12,287 bases of DNA. Source: Bordetella parapertussis (lineage in GTDB: Bacteria; Pseudomonadota; Gammaproteobacteria; Burkholderiales; Burkholderiaceae_C). The notes under the pieces were generated by a model, which saw only the letters and a list, made by a program, of their open reading frames with translations, ran no database searches and was not told where the DNA came from. The DNA is taken from assembly GCA_945882755.1 (NCBI GenBank), contig CAMCWS010000065.1, forward strand, positions 1 through 12,287, given 5' to 3'. The position numbers were made by a program, and so were the translations under genes. Of this stretch, positions 6,655-12,287 are shown piece by piece. How positions within the stretch are numbered: position 1 is the first letter of the stretch; every line of letters begins with the position of its first letter.

Positions 6655-8370
6655 ATGAACTTATCTGCATTGAATTCAGGCCTAGCGCCTAGCGCCACCC
6701 CCGTCTCCACCGAGGCAAACAATCTGGGTGGGGCGCTGTCACGCCCCTCCTCAGGCAGCCAGTCGGGCGAGGACTTTGCCGCGTTCTTGCGACATCAAAT
6801 TGCCTCGCTGCAGACACCTCAACGGCAAGAGCTTGCCGCTGACAGCGCGGACAAACCCTCTAAGAAAAGCCCAACCGCCACTGCCACCAAGGGCATGCTG
6901 GAGCAGCAAGCTTTGCGCCAAGCTTTCCATCCCAATCAATATTTACACGCCAAAACACCGGGCTCTAAAGGCATGGGCATGCTGGCCCCAGGCGGACATT
7001 TCGCCAAACAGCTGCCACCTGCCCAGCCCCATGAGGCGAAATCCAACGTGGCTGAGGCTGGACACCGTAAATCACTGGTTGAGGCCAAGGATTCGGCTCA
7101 GCCAAGCCACCAAGCAGAGACCGCCACGCAAAGGGCTGGCCAGTCAGATGAACTTGCGTCGCAAAAAAACCAAAGCTTAGAGGAAGCCAAGACCTTGGAT
7201 TCCCAAGAGGGACAAGCCTTGCAGTCGATTGCCCTGAGCCCTGAGGTCGAGATCATCACGGTGGCACAACCGGCCCCCAGCGACAAAAGCTTGACCGATT
7301 TTGCTTTGGCCATGGGCCTAGACGCTGAACAAATCAAGACCTTGTTAGGTGATGACGCAGCAGCTGAGGTGCAAACCACCGCGCCAGCAGCAACCACTCA
7401 ACAGATCTTGGCCATGAACACCCTGCCCGGCTTGGGTTTGAGCAACCCGCTCACAAGCGCTACCCCAGCCCTGAGCGACGTCACCATCAACACGTTAAAT
7501 GCCTCAAGTACCCCTGCCCAAGCGGCACTTGGCACACAAGCGGTTCTTAGCCAAGCCCTGCCCCTTGCAACCGAAGTCACCACCGAAGAGATGAAACCCA
7601 TCGGCCTGGAAGTCCAGTGGAGTTCCGCCTCAGCAGACTTGGCAGCCAACAAACAACTCAACCCGAGCGTCAACTTAGCTCAGGCTGTCGTTGCACAAGC
7701 CAGCGACACGCCAGACAACATCAGCACCTTGGCGGTGTTGTCCATGATGGACGCGGATTTGCGCCCAGAAGACATTGACCGCTTGAACGAAGAGTTCAAC
7801 AAACTGAGCGCCATCGATGACAGCAGCACCTCGCCAGAAAGCACCTCAGGTGGTGCCGTGGCCAACAACCGCGGTGCTTCGCCAAGCAGCACCACGGCTG
7901 CCCAGACCTTGAAAAACCACCCTGACATGGCGCAGACCTTTGAAAAACTCAGTCAAAAACTAGCCACCGAGATGGCCAGTCGCATGAATGACCAACTGAA
8001 CGCGGGTGAATGGAAGATGAAATTTGCCCTCAAGCCCGCCAGTTTGGGCTTGGTCGATGTACAACTTGAAATGCGTGATGGACAATTGAGCGCTCAGTTC
8101 CAAGCCGAGAACGGCTTGACCAAAGACTTGATTCAAAATGGCAGCGCCCGATTGAAAGAAGCTTTGGCTGAACTTGGCATGAACAATGCATATGTTTCTG
8201 TAGGACAGGATAACCGTCAGTCGTCGCAAGGTGGCTCGGGACAATCTGGCCAACGCCAAGCCGCAGCGGACAATCGTGTCACACTCGGCGCAAACGGCGT
8301 GGGCGAAGAAGAAAACGCAGCAACACCAGCGCGTCACAGCAACAGTGCTTTGTTTGACACCTATGCATGA
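6655..8370 (+). CDS. fliK: Flagellar hook-length control protein FliK
   Basis: FliK is a secreted molecular ruler. It sets hook length and, via its C-terminal domain and FlhB, switches export from hook to filament substrates. The 571 aa show the typical design: a long low-complexity N-terminal and central part rich in Ala, Ser, Thr and Gln (about 1-430), then the conserved C-terminal hook-length domain (about 440-515) with AGEWKMKFALKPASLGLVDV and a helix ending LKEALAELGM before NNAYVSVGQ. A Gln/Ser/Gly-rich tail follows (about 512-571). The ATG at 6655 is the first in the frame; its ribosome site is weak (GGGAAG about 12 nt upstream). Only the C-terminal domain supports the call, but the fliL-fliM-fliN context agrees. 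A 7-bp tandem duplication (CCTAGCG at 6681-6694) lies near its start. Confidence 0.9.
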   Translation: MNLSALNSGLAPSATPVSTEANNLGGALSRPSSGSQSGEDFAAFLRHQIASLQTPQRQELAADSADKPSKKSPTATATKGMLEQQALRQAFHPNQYLHAKTPGSKGMGMLAPGGHFAKQLPPAQPHEAKSNVAEAGHRKSLVEAKDSAQPSHQAETATQRAGQSDELASQKNQSLEEAKTLDSQEGQALQSIALSPEVEIITVAQPAPSDKSLTDFALAMGLDAEQIKTLLGDDAAAEVQTTAPAATTQQILAMNTLPGLGLSNPLTSATPALSDVTINTLNASSTPAQAALGTQAVLSQALPLATEVTTEEMKPIGLEVQWSSASADLAANKQLNPSVNLAQAVVAQASDTPDNISTLAVLSMMDADLRPEDIDRLNEEFNKLSAIDDSSTSPESTSGGAVANNRGASPSSTTAAQTLKNHPDMAQTFEKLSQKLATEMASRMNDQLNAGEWKMKFALKPASLGLVDVQLEMRDGQLSAQFQAENGLTKDLIQNGSARLKEALAELGMNNAYVSVGQDNRQSSQGGSGQSGQRQAAADNRVTLGANGVGEEENAATPARHSNSALFDTYA

Positions 8371-8398
8371 CGACAAATGAATGAAAGAGGAGTAAATC

Positions 8399-8986
8399 AT
8401 GGCAACAGCAGCACCTGAAGCAACCCCTGCAGAGGGTTCAGAAGAACCGAAAAAGAAAAAACCGATATTGCTGATCGCAGGCATTGCGGTCTTGTCTCTC
8501 GTGGTGACGGTTGGCGTGGCCTTTGGTACTTTGTATTTCTCTGGTTTTTACGAGAAAAAAGCCGAACTCGCCGCCATGGACAAGCTTGAAGAGCTAGAAG
8601 CCGCCGCCACCAAAGCCAAGGACGAAGCGCCTTCTAAGTTAAAGAAAGAAGCGCCCGAAGCCACCCGCTTTGAAAAGAACTATTTCCAAATTGAAAAAGA
8701 GCTGATGACCAACATCACGGGCTCGAAAAAAGTCATGGTGGTGCAACTCGCCGTCATGACCCACTACGACACCCGTGTGTTTGACAACATCAAAAAGCAT
8801 GAGTTCGCGCTGCGCTCAGCCATGCTAGACATCATGCGCCAGTCCACTGAAGCCGAAGCCAGCAAGCCTGAATTTCGCAAAGAACTCGCCGTCAAGCTCA
8901 AAGACATCATGAATGAAATGCTCGAGCAGTACGAAGACTTCGGCGGTATCGAAGAAGTCATGTTCACTTCCTTTGTGATGCAGTAA
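8399..8986 (+). CDS. fliL: Flagellar basal body-associated protein FliL
   Basis: Inner-membrane protein that surrounds and supports the MotAB stator units and affects motor torque. The 195 aa comprise a cytoplasmic N-terminus with a basic stretch (EPKKKKP about 16-22), one membrane segment (about 22-48, ILLIAGIAVLSLVVTVGVAF), a charged helical linker (about 52-88), and the periplasmic FliL domain (about 90-195, starting RFEKNYFQIEKELMTNI). It ends in the hydrophobic stretch EEVMFTSFVMQ, typical of the family. It is slightly long compared with enteric FliL (about 155 aa) because of the linker. A strong AGAGGAG (8386-8392) lies 6 nt before the ATG, so the start is well supported. It lies 28 bp after fliK and 7 bp before fliM, as in standard flagellar operons. 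Confidence 0.92.
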   Translation: MATAAPEATPAEGSEEPKKKKPILLIAGIAVLSLVVTVGVAFGTLYFSGFYEKKAELAAMDKLEELEAAATKAKDEAPSKLKKEAPEATRFEKNYFQIEKELMTNITGSKKVMVVQLAVMTHYDTRVFDNIKKHEFALRSAMLDIMRQSTEAEASKPEFRKELAVKLKDIMNEMLEQYEDFGGIEEVMFTSFVMQ

Positions 8987-8993
8987 CTTCCCC

Positions 8994-9992
8994 ATGGCTA
9001 CCCGACAAAACTTACTCAGTCCCGAAGAGCTCACGGCCTTGGCCGAGGGCTTGAAGGACGGATCGCTCGAATCGGACACCGGTTTCAACACCAAGGTCCG
9101 GGTACGCAAACACGACCTGGCCAGCGAAAACAGCAGCTTGGGCGTGAATGTGTCGGCCATCGACATGATCAACGAGCGGTTCATCCGAATGTTTCGTTTG
9201 GGTTTGCTGGAAGTCTTGCGCACCACGCCGCGTGTGAACCCGACACGGGTGCAAATTTTGAAGTTTGGCGATTACATCAAAACCCTCAAAGCACCCCTGT
9301 CAGTCAATACCGTTCGCATCAGCCCGATGCGCGGCAACTCGGTCATCATCATCGACCCCAATGTGGTGTTCAGTTCTTTGGACAGTTTTTTTGGCGGTTT
9401 TGGCAAAGGCGTCTCCGACCTGCCACCTGGTCGGATGTTCACGGCCACCGAGACCCGCATCATTCATATCATTCTCAGCGTGTTTTTCCGCTCGCTCAAA
9501 GAGGCTTGGAATCCGATCTTGGAAATCGACTGCGAACAAGTCAGCGCCGAGATCAACCCACAGTTTGCGCAAATTGCCGACGAAAACGACTTGGTGGTTC
9601 TGACCCGCTTTGACGCCGAAGCCACCGCATCGGGCGGCAAAGGCTTTATGGACTTGGTCTACCCCTACGCCACCTTGAAGCCCTTGCGCGACTTGCTGCG
9701 CAACCGCGTCTCGACCAGCGATGGCAATGAAGAGTCCGACAAAATTTGGCGCGAAGACTTGGCAGTCGCCGTTGGCGACTCCGAACTCGATGTACGTGTG
9801 ATGATGGGCGAGATCAAAACCTCGCTCTACCACCTGCAAAACATGAAGGAGGGCGATATGCTTTTCTTCAAGAAACCCGACCAGGCGCAATTCCTGGCCA
9901 ACGGCGTCCCCACCTTTGGGGTCAATATCGGCACGCGTGGCTCCAATGTGGCCGTGCGGGTTGAAAAACAAATTGTCCCCGGACAGCTTTGA
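8994..9992 (+). CDS. fliM: Flagellar motor switch protein FliM
   Basis: C-ring protein linking FliG to FliN and receiving CheY-P, so it controls rotation switching. The 332 aa are normal length. The N-terminal CheY-binding motif, LSQxEIDALL in the family, appears as LSPEELTALA (about 8-17), a relaxed version. The middle domain (about 40-235) contains the hallmark SFFGGFGKG (about 131-139) and FTATETRIIHIIL (about 149-161). The C-terminal domain resembles FliN (about 250-332). The ATG at 8994 follows the fliL stop by 7 nt and has no evident Shine-Dalgarno sequence, so translation is probably coupled to fliL. Family and context agree. Confidence 0.96.
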   Translation: MATRQNLLSPEELTALAEGLKDGSLESDTGFNTKVRVRKHDLASENSSLGVNVSAIDMINERFIRMFRLGLLEVLRTTPRVNPTRVQILKFGDYIKTLKAPLSVNTVRISPMRGNSVIIIDPNVVFSSLDSFFGGFGKGVSDLPPGRMFTATETRIIHIILSVFFRSLKEAWNPILEIDCEQVSAEINPQFAQIADENDLVVLTRFDAEATASGGKGFMDLVYPYATLKPLRDLLRNRVSTSDGNEESDKIWREDLAVAVGDSELDVRVMMGEIKTSLYHLQNMKEGDMLFFKKPDQAQFLANGVPTFGVNIGTRGSNVAVRVEKQIVPGQL

Positions 9993-10006
9993 GACAGGAA
10001 AGCACC

Positions 10007-10336
10007 ATGAACGACACTACCGAAACCCAAGACGAAACGCCTCCCACATCAGAGGAGTTTCAGGTCAGCCAACCCGGCAATATCAATCCGGAAGTGCTGC
10101 AAAACATCTCGGTCACCCTCTCCATCGAGGTGGGACGCACCAACATCAAAATCAAAGATTTGATGCGCCTGACCCAAGGCAGCGTGGTCGAACTCGACCG
10201 CATTGCCGGTGAACCGCTAGACCTGTTGGTGAATGAAACTGTGGTGGCGCAAGGCGAGGTGGTGCTGGTCAATGACCGCTACGGCATACGACTCACCCGA
10301 GTCGTACCCTCCACCGATCGCCTGCAATCGATCTAA
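10007..10336 (+). CDS. fliN: Flagellar motor switch protein FliN
   Basis: Lower C-ring component that works with FliM in switching and helps dock the export ATPase complex via FliH. With the ATG at 10007 it is 109 aa. The acidic leader (about 1-28) is followed by a complete SpoA domain (about 30-105): NISVTLSIEVGRTNIKIKDL, GSVVELDRIAGEPLDLLVN and AQGEVVLVNDRYGIRLTRVV, all typical. The ATG is chosen because AGGAA (9996-10000) lies 6 nt upstream; a longer TTG start at 9989 would overlap the fliM stop and has no support. It is the last flagellar gene of the plus-strand block. fliO, fliP, fliQ and fliR, which usually follow, are absent, and the next gene converges from the other strand 1 bp away. 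Confidence 0.95.
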   Translation: MNDTTETQDETPPTSEEFQVSQPGNINPEVLQNISVTLSIEVGRTNIKIKDLMRLTQGSVVELDRIAGEPLDLLVNETVVAQGEVVLVNDRYGIRLTRVVPSTDRLQSI

Positions 10337-10337
10337 A

Positions 10338-11564
10338 TTAACCGCCAGAGGCAATTTTGCGACCGTTCAAAGACTGAACGGGGCGAGCATTGAGCTTGAA
10401 GGGGAATTTTGCCAACTGTTGCTTGGAAATATCCACTGGCGTCTTCAAGATGTAGAACTGCACACCCTCGGTACAAGGGGGTGTTGTCAATGAGCCTTCA
10501 TAGTTATAGAAAGCCATTTCCTTGGGCAGCATGCTGGCGGGGTTGAAAGTTACCTTGGGTGGCAAAAACTCCTCGCCCTCTTTGGGTGGCAAATTCGCCC
10601 ACAGGGTTTTGATGGCGGCGCTGTCCTTGCCCTCGTTCAGCATGACACCAATCACTGCCAGCTTGCCTTCTTTGCTCTTGTGAACAAAGTGGGCCACCAT
10701 GCTGGCGTTCTTACCATCGATCTGCTCTTCAGAAGGGCGGTGAAAGTGAAACTGCAGCAAATCGAAACTCTCTTTGCCAATCGTCAAGGTGCTGCCAGGC
10801 TCGGTATTAACTTGGATGGTGTGGCCGTTGTTCAAGATTTTCAGCGGGCCTTCCTTGTAGTCCACGCTTAAAGTGTCTTTAGACTTGTCAAAGGGTCCGA
10901 CGATATTCAGAGGTGACTGCTTCTTGCCCTTGCCGCAAACAGGAAAAGCGTCGCCCCAGTGTTCGGGGCCGTTGTCGCCTTCATAGCCCCAATGGACTGC
11001 GTGGGCTTTGTCGTCTTTTTTGGCGTTGGCATCTTTGCTGTCAGCCTCTTTGTCGGTAGATTTTTTACATTCCGACAAGACTTTGACTTTTTGACCCGCT
11101 GCAGCCAAGGCGTTTTGCGCCGCGCAAACGGTTTGCAAACGGTTGCTCCACTCGGCCATTTCCAAGGCTTTTTGGTAAGAGGCGATGGTCTCAGGGTCTT
11201 GCGCACCTTTGGTCAACAAGCGCAGGGACGCCATACCCACTTGCCGCTCAGCGCTCAAGCTTTTTTGGGCTTTGTACAAAAGCTCAACGTCTTGCAAAAC
11301 AATACCATTGGCAAAGGCCGACTTCAGGGCTTCCAGTTCCTGAACAGATGTATTCTCTGGCTCATCTTTGGGTAGCAGAGAAGCAGCGGCTTCTTCTTGC
11401 ACTTTCTCCAAAGATTCTTTGGCTTCGTCAAGCTGTTCGCTCAACTCTGCGACTTGTTCATTCAAATGTTTTTTGGCGGAAAAATTCCAGTACGCCAGCG
11501 TTGCGGTAGCTACCAGACAAATTCCCAGCAAAATTTCCAGGATCAGACGCAAATATTTTTTCAT
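10338..11564 (-). CDS. Membrane-anchored coiled-coil alpha-carbonic anhydrase
   Basis: Predicted zinc enzyme interconverting CO2 and bicarbonate, facing the periplasm. The 408 aa comprise an uncleaved-looking membrane segment (about 6-26), a coiled coil (about 30-62), a mostly helical region of unknown role (about 72-166, with C147 and C166), a Lys/Asp linker (about 167-187), and a complete alpha-CA domain (about 188-408). Visible active-site residues are zinc ligands H273, H275 and H292; Q271; proton shuttle H248 in NNGH; E279; and T360 in SLTTPPC. C210 and C364 match the disulfide pair of bacterial alpha-CAs, which fits periplasmic export. The residue equivalent to human CA II H107 is E280. 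The gene converges on fliN with a 1-bp gap and is preceded by a sigma-28-like promoter at 11634-11661. The enzymatic call is firm; the role of the N-terminal half is unknown. Confidence 0.92.
   Translation of the reverse strand: MKKYLRLILEILLGICLVATATLAYWNFSAKKHLNEQVAELSEQLDEAKESLEKVQEEAAASLLPKDEPENTSVQELEALKSAFANGIVLQDVELLYKAQKSLSAERQVGMASLRLLTKGAQDPETIASYQKALEMAEWSNRLQTVCAAQNALAAAGQKVKVLSECKKSTDKEADSKDANAKKDDKAHAVHWGYEGDNGPEHWGDAFPVCGKGKKQSPLNIVGPFDKSKDTLSVDYKEGPLKILNNGHTIQVNTEPGSTLTIGKESFDLLQFHFHRPSEEQIDGKNASMVAHFVHKSKEGKLAVIGVMLNEGKDSAAIKTLWANLPPKEGEEFLPPKVTFNPASMLPKEMAFYNYEGSLTTPPCTEGVQFYILKTPVDISKQQLAKFPFKLNARPVQSLNGRKIASGG
10363..10381. repeat. 7-bp inverted repeat at the fliN / carbonic anhydrase convergence
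   Basis: CCGTTCA (10363-10369) and TGAACGG (10375-10381) form a perfect stem with a 5-nt loop, 26 nt after the fliN stop and inside the 3' end of the carbonic anhydrase gene. No T run follows on either strand, so it is not a standard intrinsic terminator. It codes for part of the conserved C-terminal RPVQSLNGR motif of the enzyme, so the symmetry may be coincidental. Confidence 0.3.
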
Positions 11565-11602
11565 GGCTACTCAAAAAGGTTTTTGAAAAGAAATCCAGTT
11601 CA

Positions 11603-11618
11603 GGGCGGATTCTCGCCC
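11603..11618 (-). other. GC hairpin in the carbonic anhydrase leader
   Basis: GGGCG (11603-11607) and CGCCC (11614-11618) form a 5-bp GC stem with a 6-nt loop, extendable by a G-T pair. It would lie in the 5' untranslated leader of the carbonic anhydrase mRNA if transcription starts near 11627. It is too distant from the start codon to hide the ribosome site directly. It could stabilise the mRNA or be incidental. Confidence 0.3.
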
Positions 11619-11633
11619 AAGATGCTATGAGTC

Positions 11634-11661
11634 TTATCGGTTTGAACAGGTCATGACTTTA
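11634..11661 (-). promoter_or_regulatory. Sigma-28-like promoter upstream of the carbonic anhydrase gene
   Basis: On the minus strand TAAAGTCA begins at 11661 and ACCGATAA occupies 11634-11641. Against the sigma-28 consensus TAAAGTTT-N11-GCCGATAA the boxes match at 6 of 8 and 7 of 8 positions. TAAA and the -10 box are separated by 16 nt rather than 15, so the spacing is 1 nt long. It lies in the intergenic region, points at the carbonic anhydrase gene, and predicts a leader of about 60 nt. If used, it places this enzyme under FliA. Confidence 0.5.
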
Positions 11662-11738
11662 ATTTTTAGGGGTAAAAATACTTCCAAATGATTCATATTC
11701 TGCTTTCAAAGTGCATTAACAGCTTTCGCTGCATCACC

Positions 11739-12122
11739 TCAAGCCCGAACAAACACCGTGACCAGCGGTTTTTCGCCCACTTGGCGGCTCCAGTGCCCAT
11801 GCACCGCGGGATCGAAAGCCGCGCCCTCAGGCAGCAAGTCAGCCGAGAAAAAATGCTGGCCCGGCCCAAACACCTTGGACGAGCCATCTTGCAACCCAAT
11901 CTCCATCTGGCCTTGCAAGATGAACACCCATTGCGGGTGGCTGCTGACATGGAACTCGCTCCTGAAGCCCACCGGGCTTTCGCGCAGTTGCAAGCCATGG
12001 GTCGGCAACAAGGCGCTCAAGCGGGCTTTTTCTGTACCCTGATCTAATGCCACGGCTTCCTCGCGAAAGCGGGCACGGCCATCGGTGTCGGTGAATAAAA
12101 CGGTGAGGGTAAATGACGTCAT
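11739..12122 (-). CDS. Small single-domain cupin protein
   Basis: A 127-aa protein with a cupin beta-barrel pattern. A motif-1-like stretch, FHVSSHPQWVFILQGQMEI (about 57-75), has H58 and H62 and then the typical hydrophobic-Gly turn. The motif-2-like stretch is VFGPGQHFFSADLL (about 84-97), with the FGPG turn and H90. The Glu usually found in motif 1 is not at its expected place (W65 or Q64 there), so metal binding is uncertain. No substrate can be named; members of the superfamily range from small enzymes to sugar- or stress-related binding proteins. No signal peptide, so probably cytoplasmic. The ATG at 12120-12122 has no clear ribosome site nearby; a perfect AAGGAGGT occurs 35 nt further upstream (12158-12165), too far to serve it. 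It is divergent from miaB and not obviously linked to flagella. Confidence 0.75.
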   Translation of the reverse strand: MTSFTLTVLFTDTDGRARFREEAVALDQGTEKARLSALLPTHGLQLRESPVGFRSEFHVSSHPQWVFILQGQMEIGLQDGSSKVFGPGQHFFSADLLPEGAAFDPAVHGHWSRQVGEKPLVTVFVRA

Positions 12123-12148
12123 TGAGCCATCATAAAGAACCGGCTGGC

Positions 12149-12154
12149 TACAAT
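12149..12154 (+). promoter_or_regulatory. Possible -10 element for miaB
   Basis: TACAAT matches the sigma-70 -10 consensus TATAAT at 5 of 6 positions, 65 nt before the miaB ATG in the only intergenic gap upstream of it. No good -35 hexamer lies at 16-18 bp; TTGAGC at 12122-12127 is 21 bp away, too far. This is suggestive only. Confidence 0.3.
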
Positions 12155-12219
12155 CTGACCTCCTTTCACAGCCTCTGGATCTACACCATGACCCGCTGCA
12201 CTTCTCTCAAGGCTCAGCC

Positions 12220-12287
12220 ATGAGCCGCAAAGTTTTCATCAAAACCTTTGGCTGCCAAATGAACGAGTACGACTCGGACAAGATGGC
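12220..12287 (+). CDS. miaB: tRNA methylthiotransferase MiaB (5' end, partial)
   Basis: The first 22 complete codons are present; the gene runs off the right edge. They encode [20 protein letters not shown] followed by KM, the characteristic MiaB N-terminus, including the first cysteine of the UPF0004 domain (C12 in the [11 protein letters not shown] motif) that binds the auxiliary iron-sulfur cluster. MiaB is a radical-SAM enzyme that adds a methylthio group to i6A37 of tRNAs reading UNN codons. The ATG at 12220 has AAGG 7 nt upstream (12209-12212). An 11-codon ORF starting at 12188 ends in a TGA overlapping this ATG. The motif distinguishes MiaB from RimO and MtaB with good confidence despite the short piece. 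It is not related to the flagellar genes. Confidence 0.9.
   Translation, partial: MSRKVFIKTFGCQMNEYDSDKM

Larger units (their letters stand above)
11565..11738. other. Intergenic region between the cupin and carbonic anhydrase genes
   Basis: This 174-bp gap is AT-richer than the flanking genes. It contains the sigma-28-like promoter (11634-11661), the leader hairpin (11603-11618) and, just after the cupin stop, a small minus-strand hairpin with a GAAA loop (CAGC-GAAA-GCTG, 11720-11731) followed by TTAAT. That hairpin is too weak to call a terminator. I see no short gene here. Confidence 0.5.

Noticed and set aside
8984..8994. Possible terminator or promoter between fliL and fliM
   Set aside because: The gap is only 7 bp with no structure; the genes are evidently co-transcribed.
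9989..10336. Longer fliN from a TTG start at 9989
   Set aside because: The ATG at 10007 has AGGAA at proper spacing; the extension overlaps the fliM stop and adds nothing family-like.
12158..12165. Perfect AAGGAGGT Shine-Dalgarno on the minus strand upstream of the cupin gene
   Set aside because: It is 35 nt from the cupin ATG, and no ATG, GTG or TTG start of a usable frame lies at 5-12 nt, so it is probably coincidental.

Overview
The window looks like chromosomal DNA of a Betaproteobacterium, probably Burkholderiales and plausibly Comamonadaceae. That placement is inferred from the style of the proteins (start of MiaB, FlhF/FlhG/FliA set, alpha-carbonic anhydrase) and the moderately high GC. 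It is not proven. Most of the window is a flagellar locus built as two divergent gene blocks. There are no transposases, tRNAs, rRNAs or CRISPR arrays.

Left block, minus strand, read right to left: flhA (export gate), flhF (SRP-like GTPase for flagellar placement), flhG/fleN (MinD-like number control), fliA (sigma-28), an unrecognised 261-aa membrane-anchored protein, and fliS (flagellin chaperone). The genes from flhF to the unknown gene are tightly packed, with 4-8 bp overlaps. flhF-flhG-fliA resembles the polar-flagellum order of Pseudomonas and Vibrio, but the chemotaxis genes usual after fliA are replaced by the unknown gene and fliS. Right block, plus strand: fliK, fliL, fliM, fliN (hook-length control, stator-associated protein, two C-ring proteins). 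It stops at fliN, without the usual fliOPQR.

Regulation can be read in part. The 203-bp gap between flhA and fliK holds a near-consensus sigma-54 (-24/-12) element facing flhA and a weaker one facing fliK. A sigma-28-type promoter sits directly before fliS. This suggests an RpoN then FliA cascade.

Right of fliN, convergent and separated by 1 bp, is a gene for a 408-aa membrane-anchored protein: transmembrane segment, coiled coil, helical region, then a periplasmic alpha-carbonic anhydrase domain with all zinc ligands. Its upstream region contains a strong sigma-28-like match (TAAA-N16-ACCGATAA). The enzyme may therefore belong to the flagellar regulon. This and the unknown gene after fliA are the most interesting points. 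Further right are a small cupin protein (minus strand) and the first 22 codons of miaB (plus strand), a tRNA-modification gene cut by the window edge.
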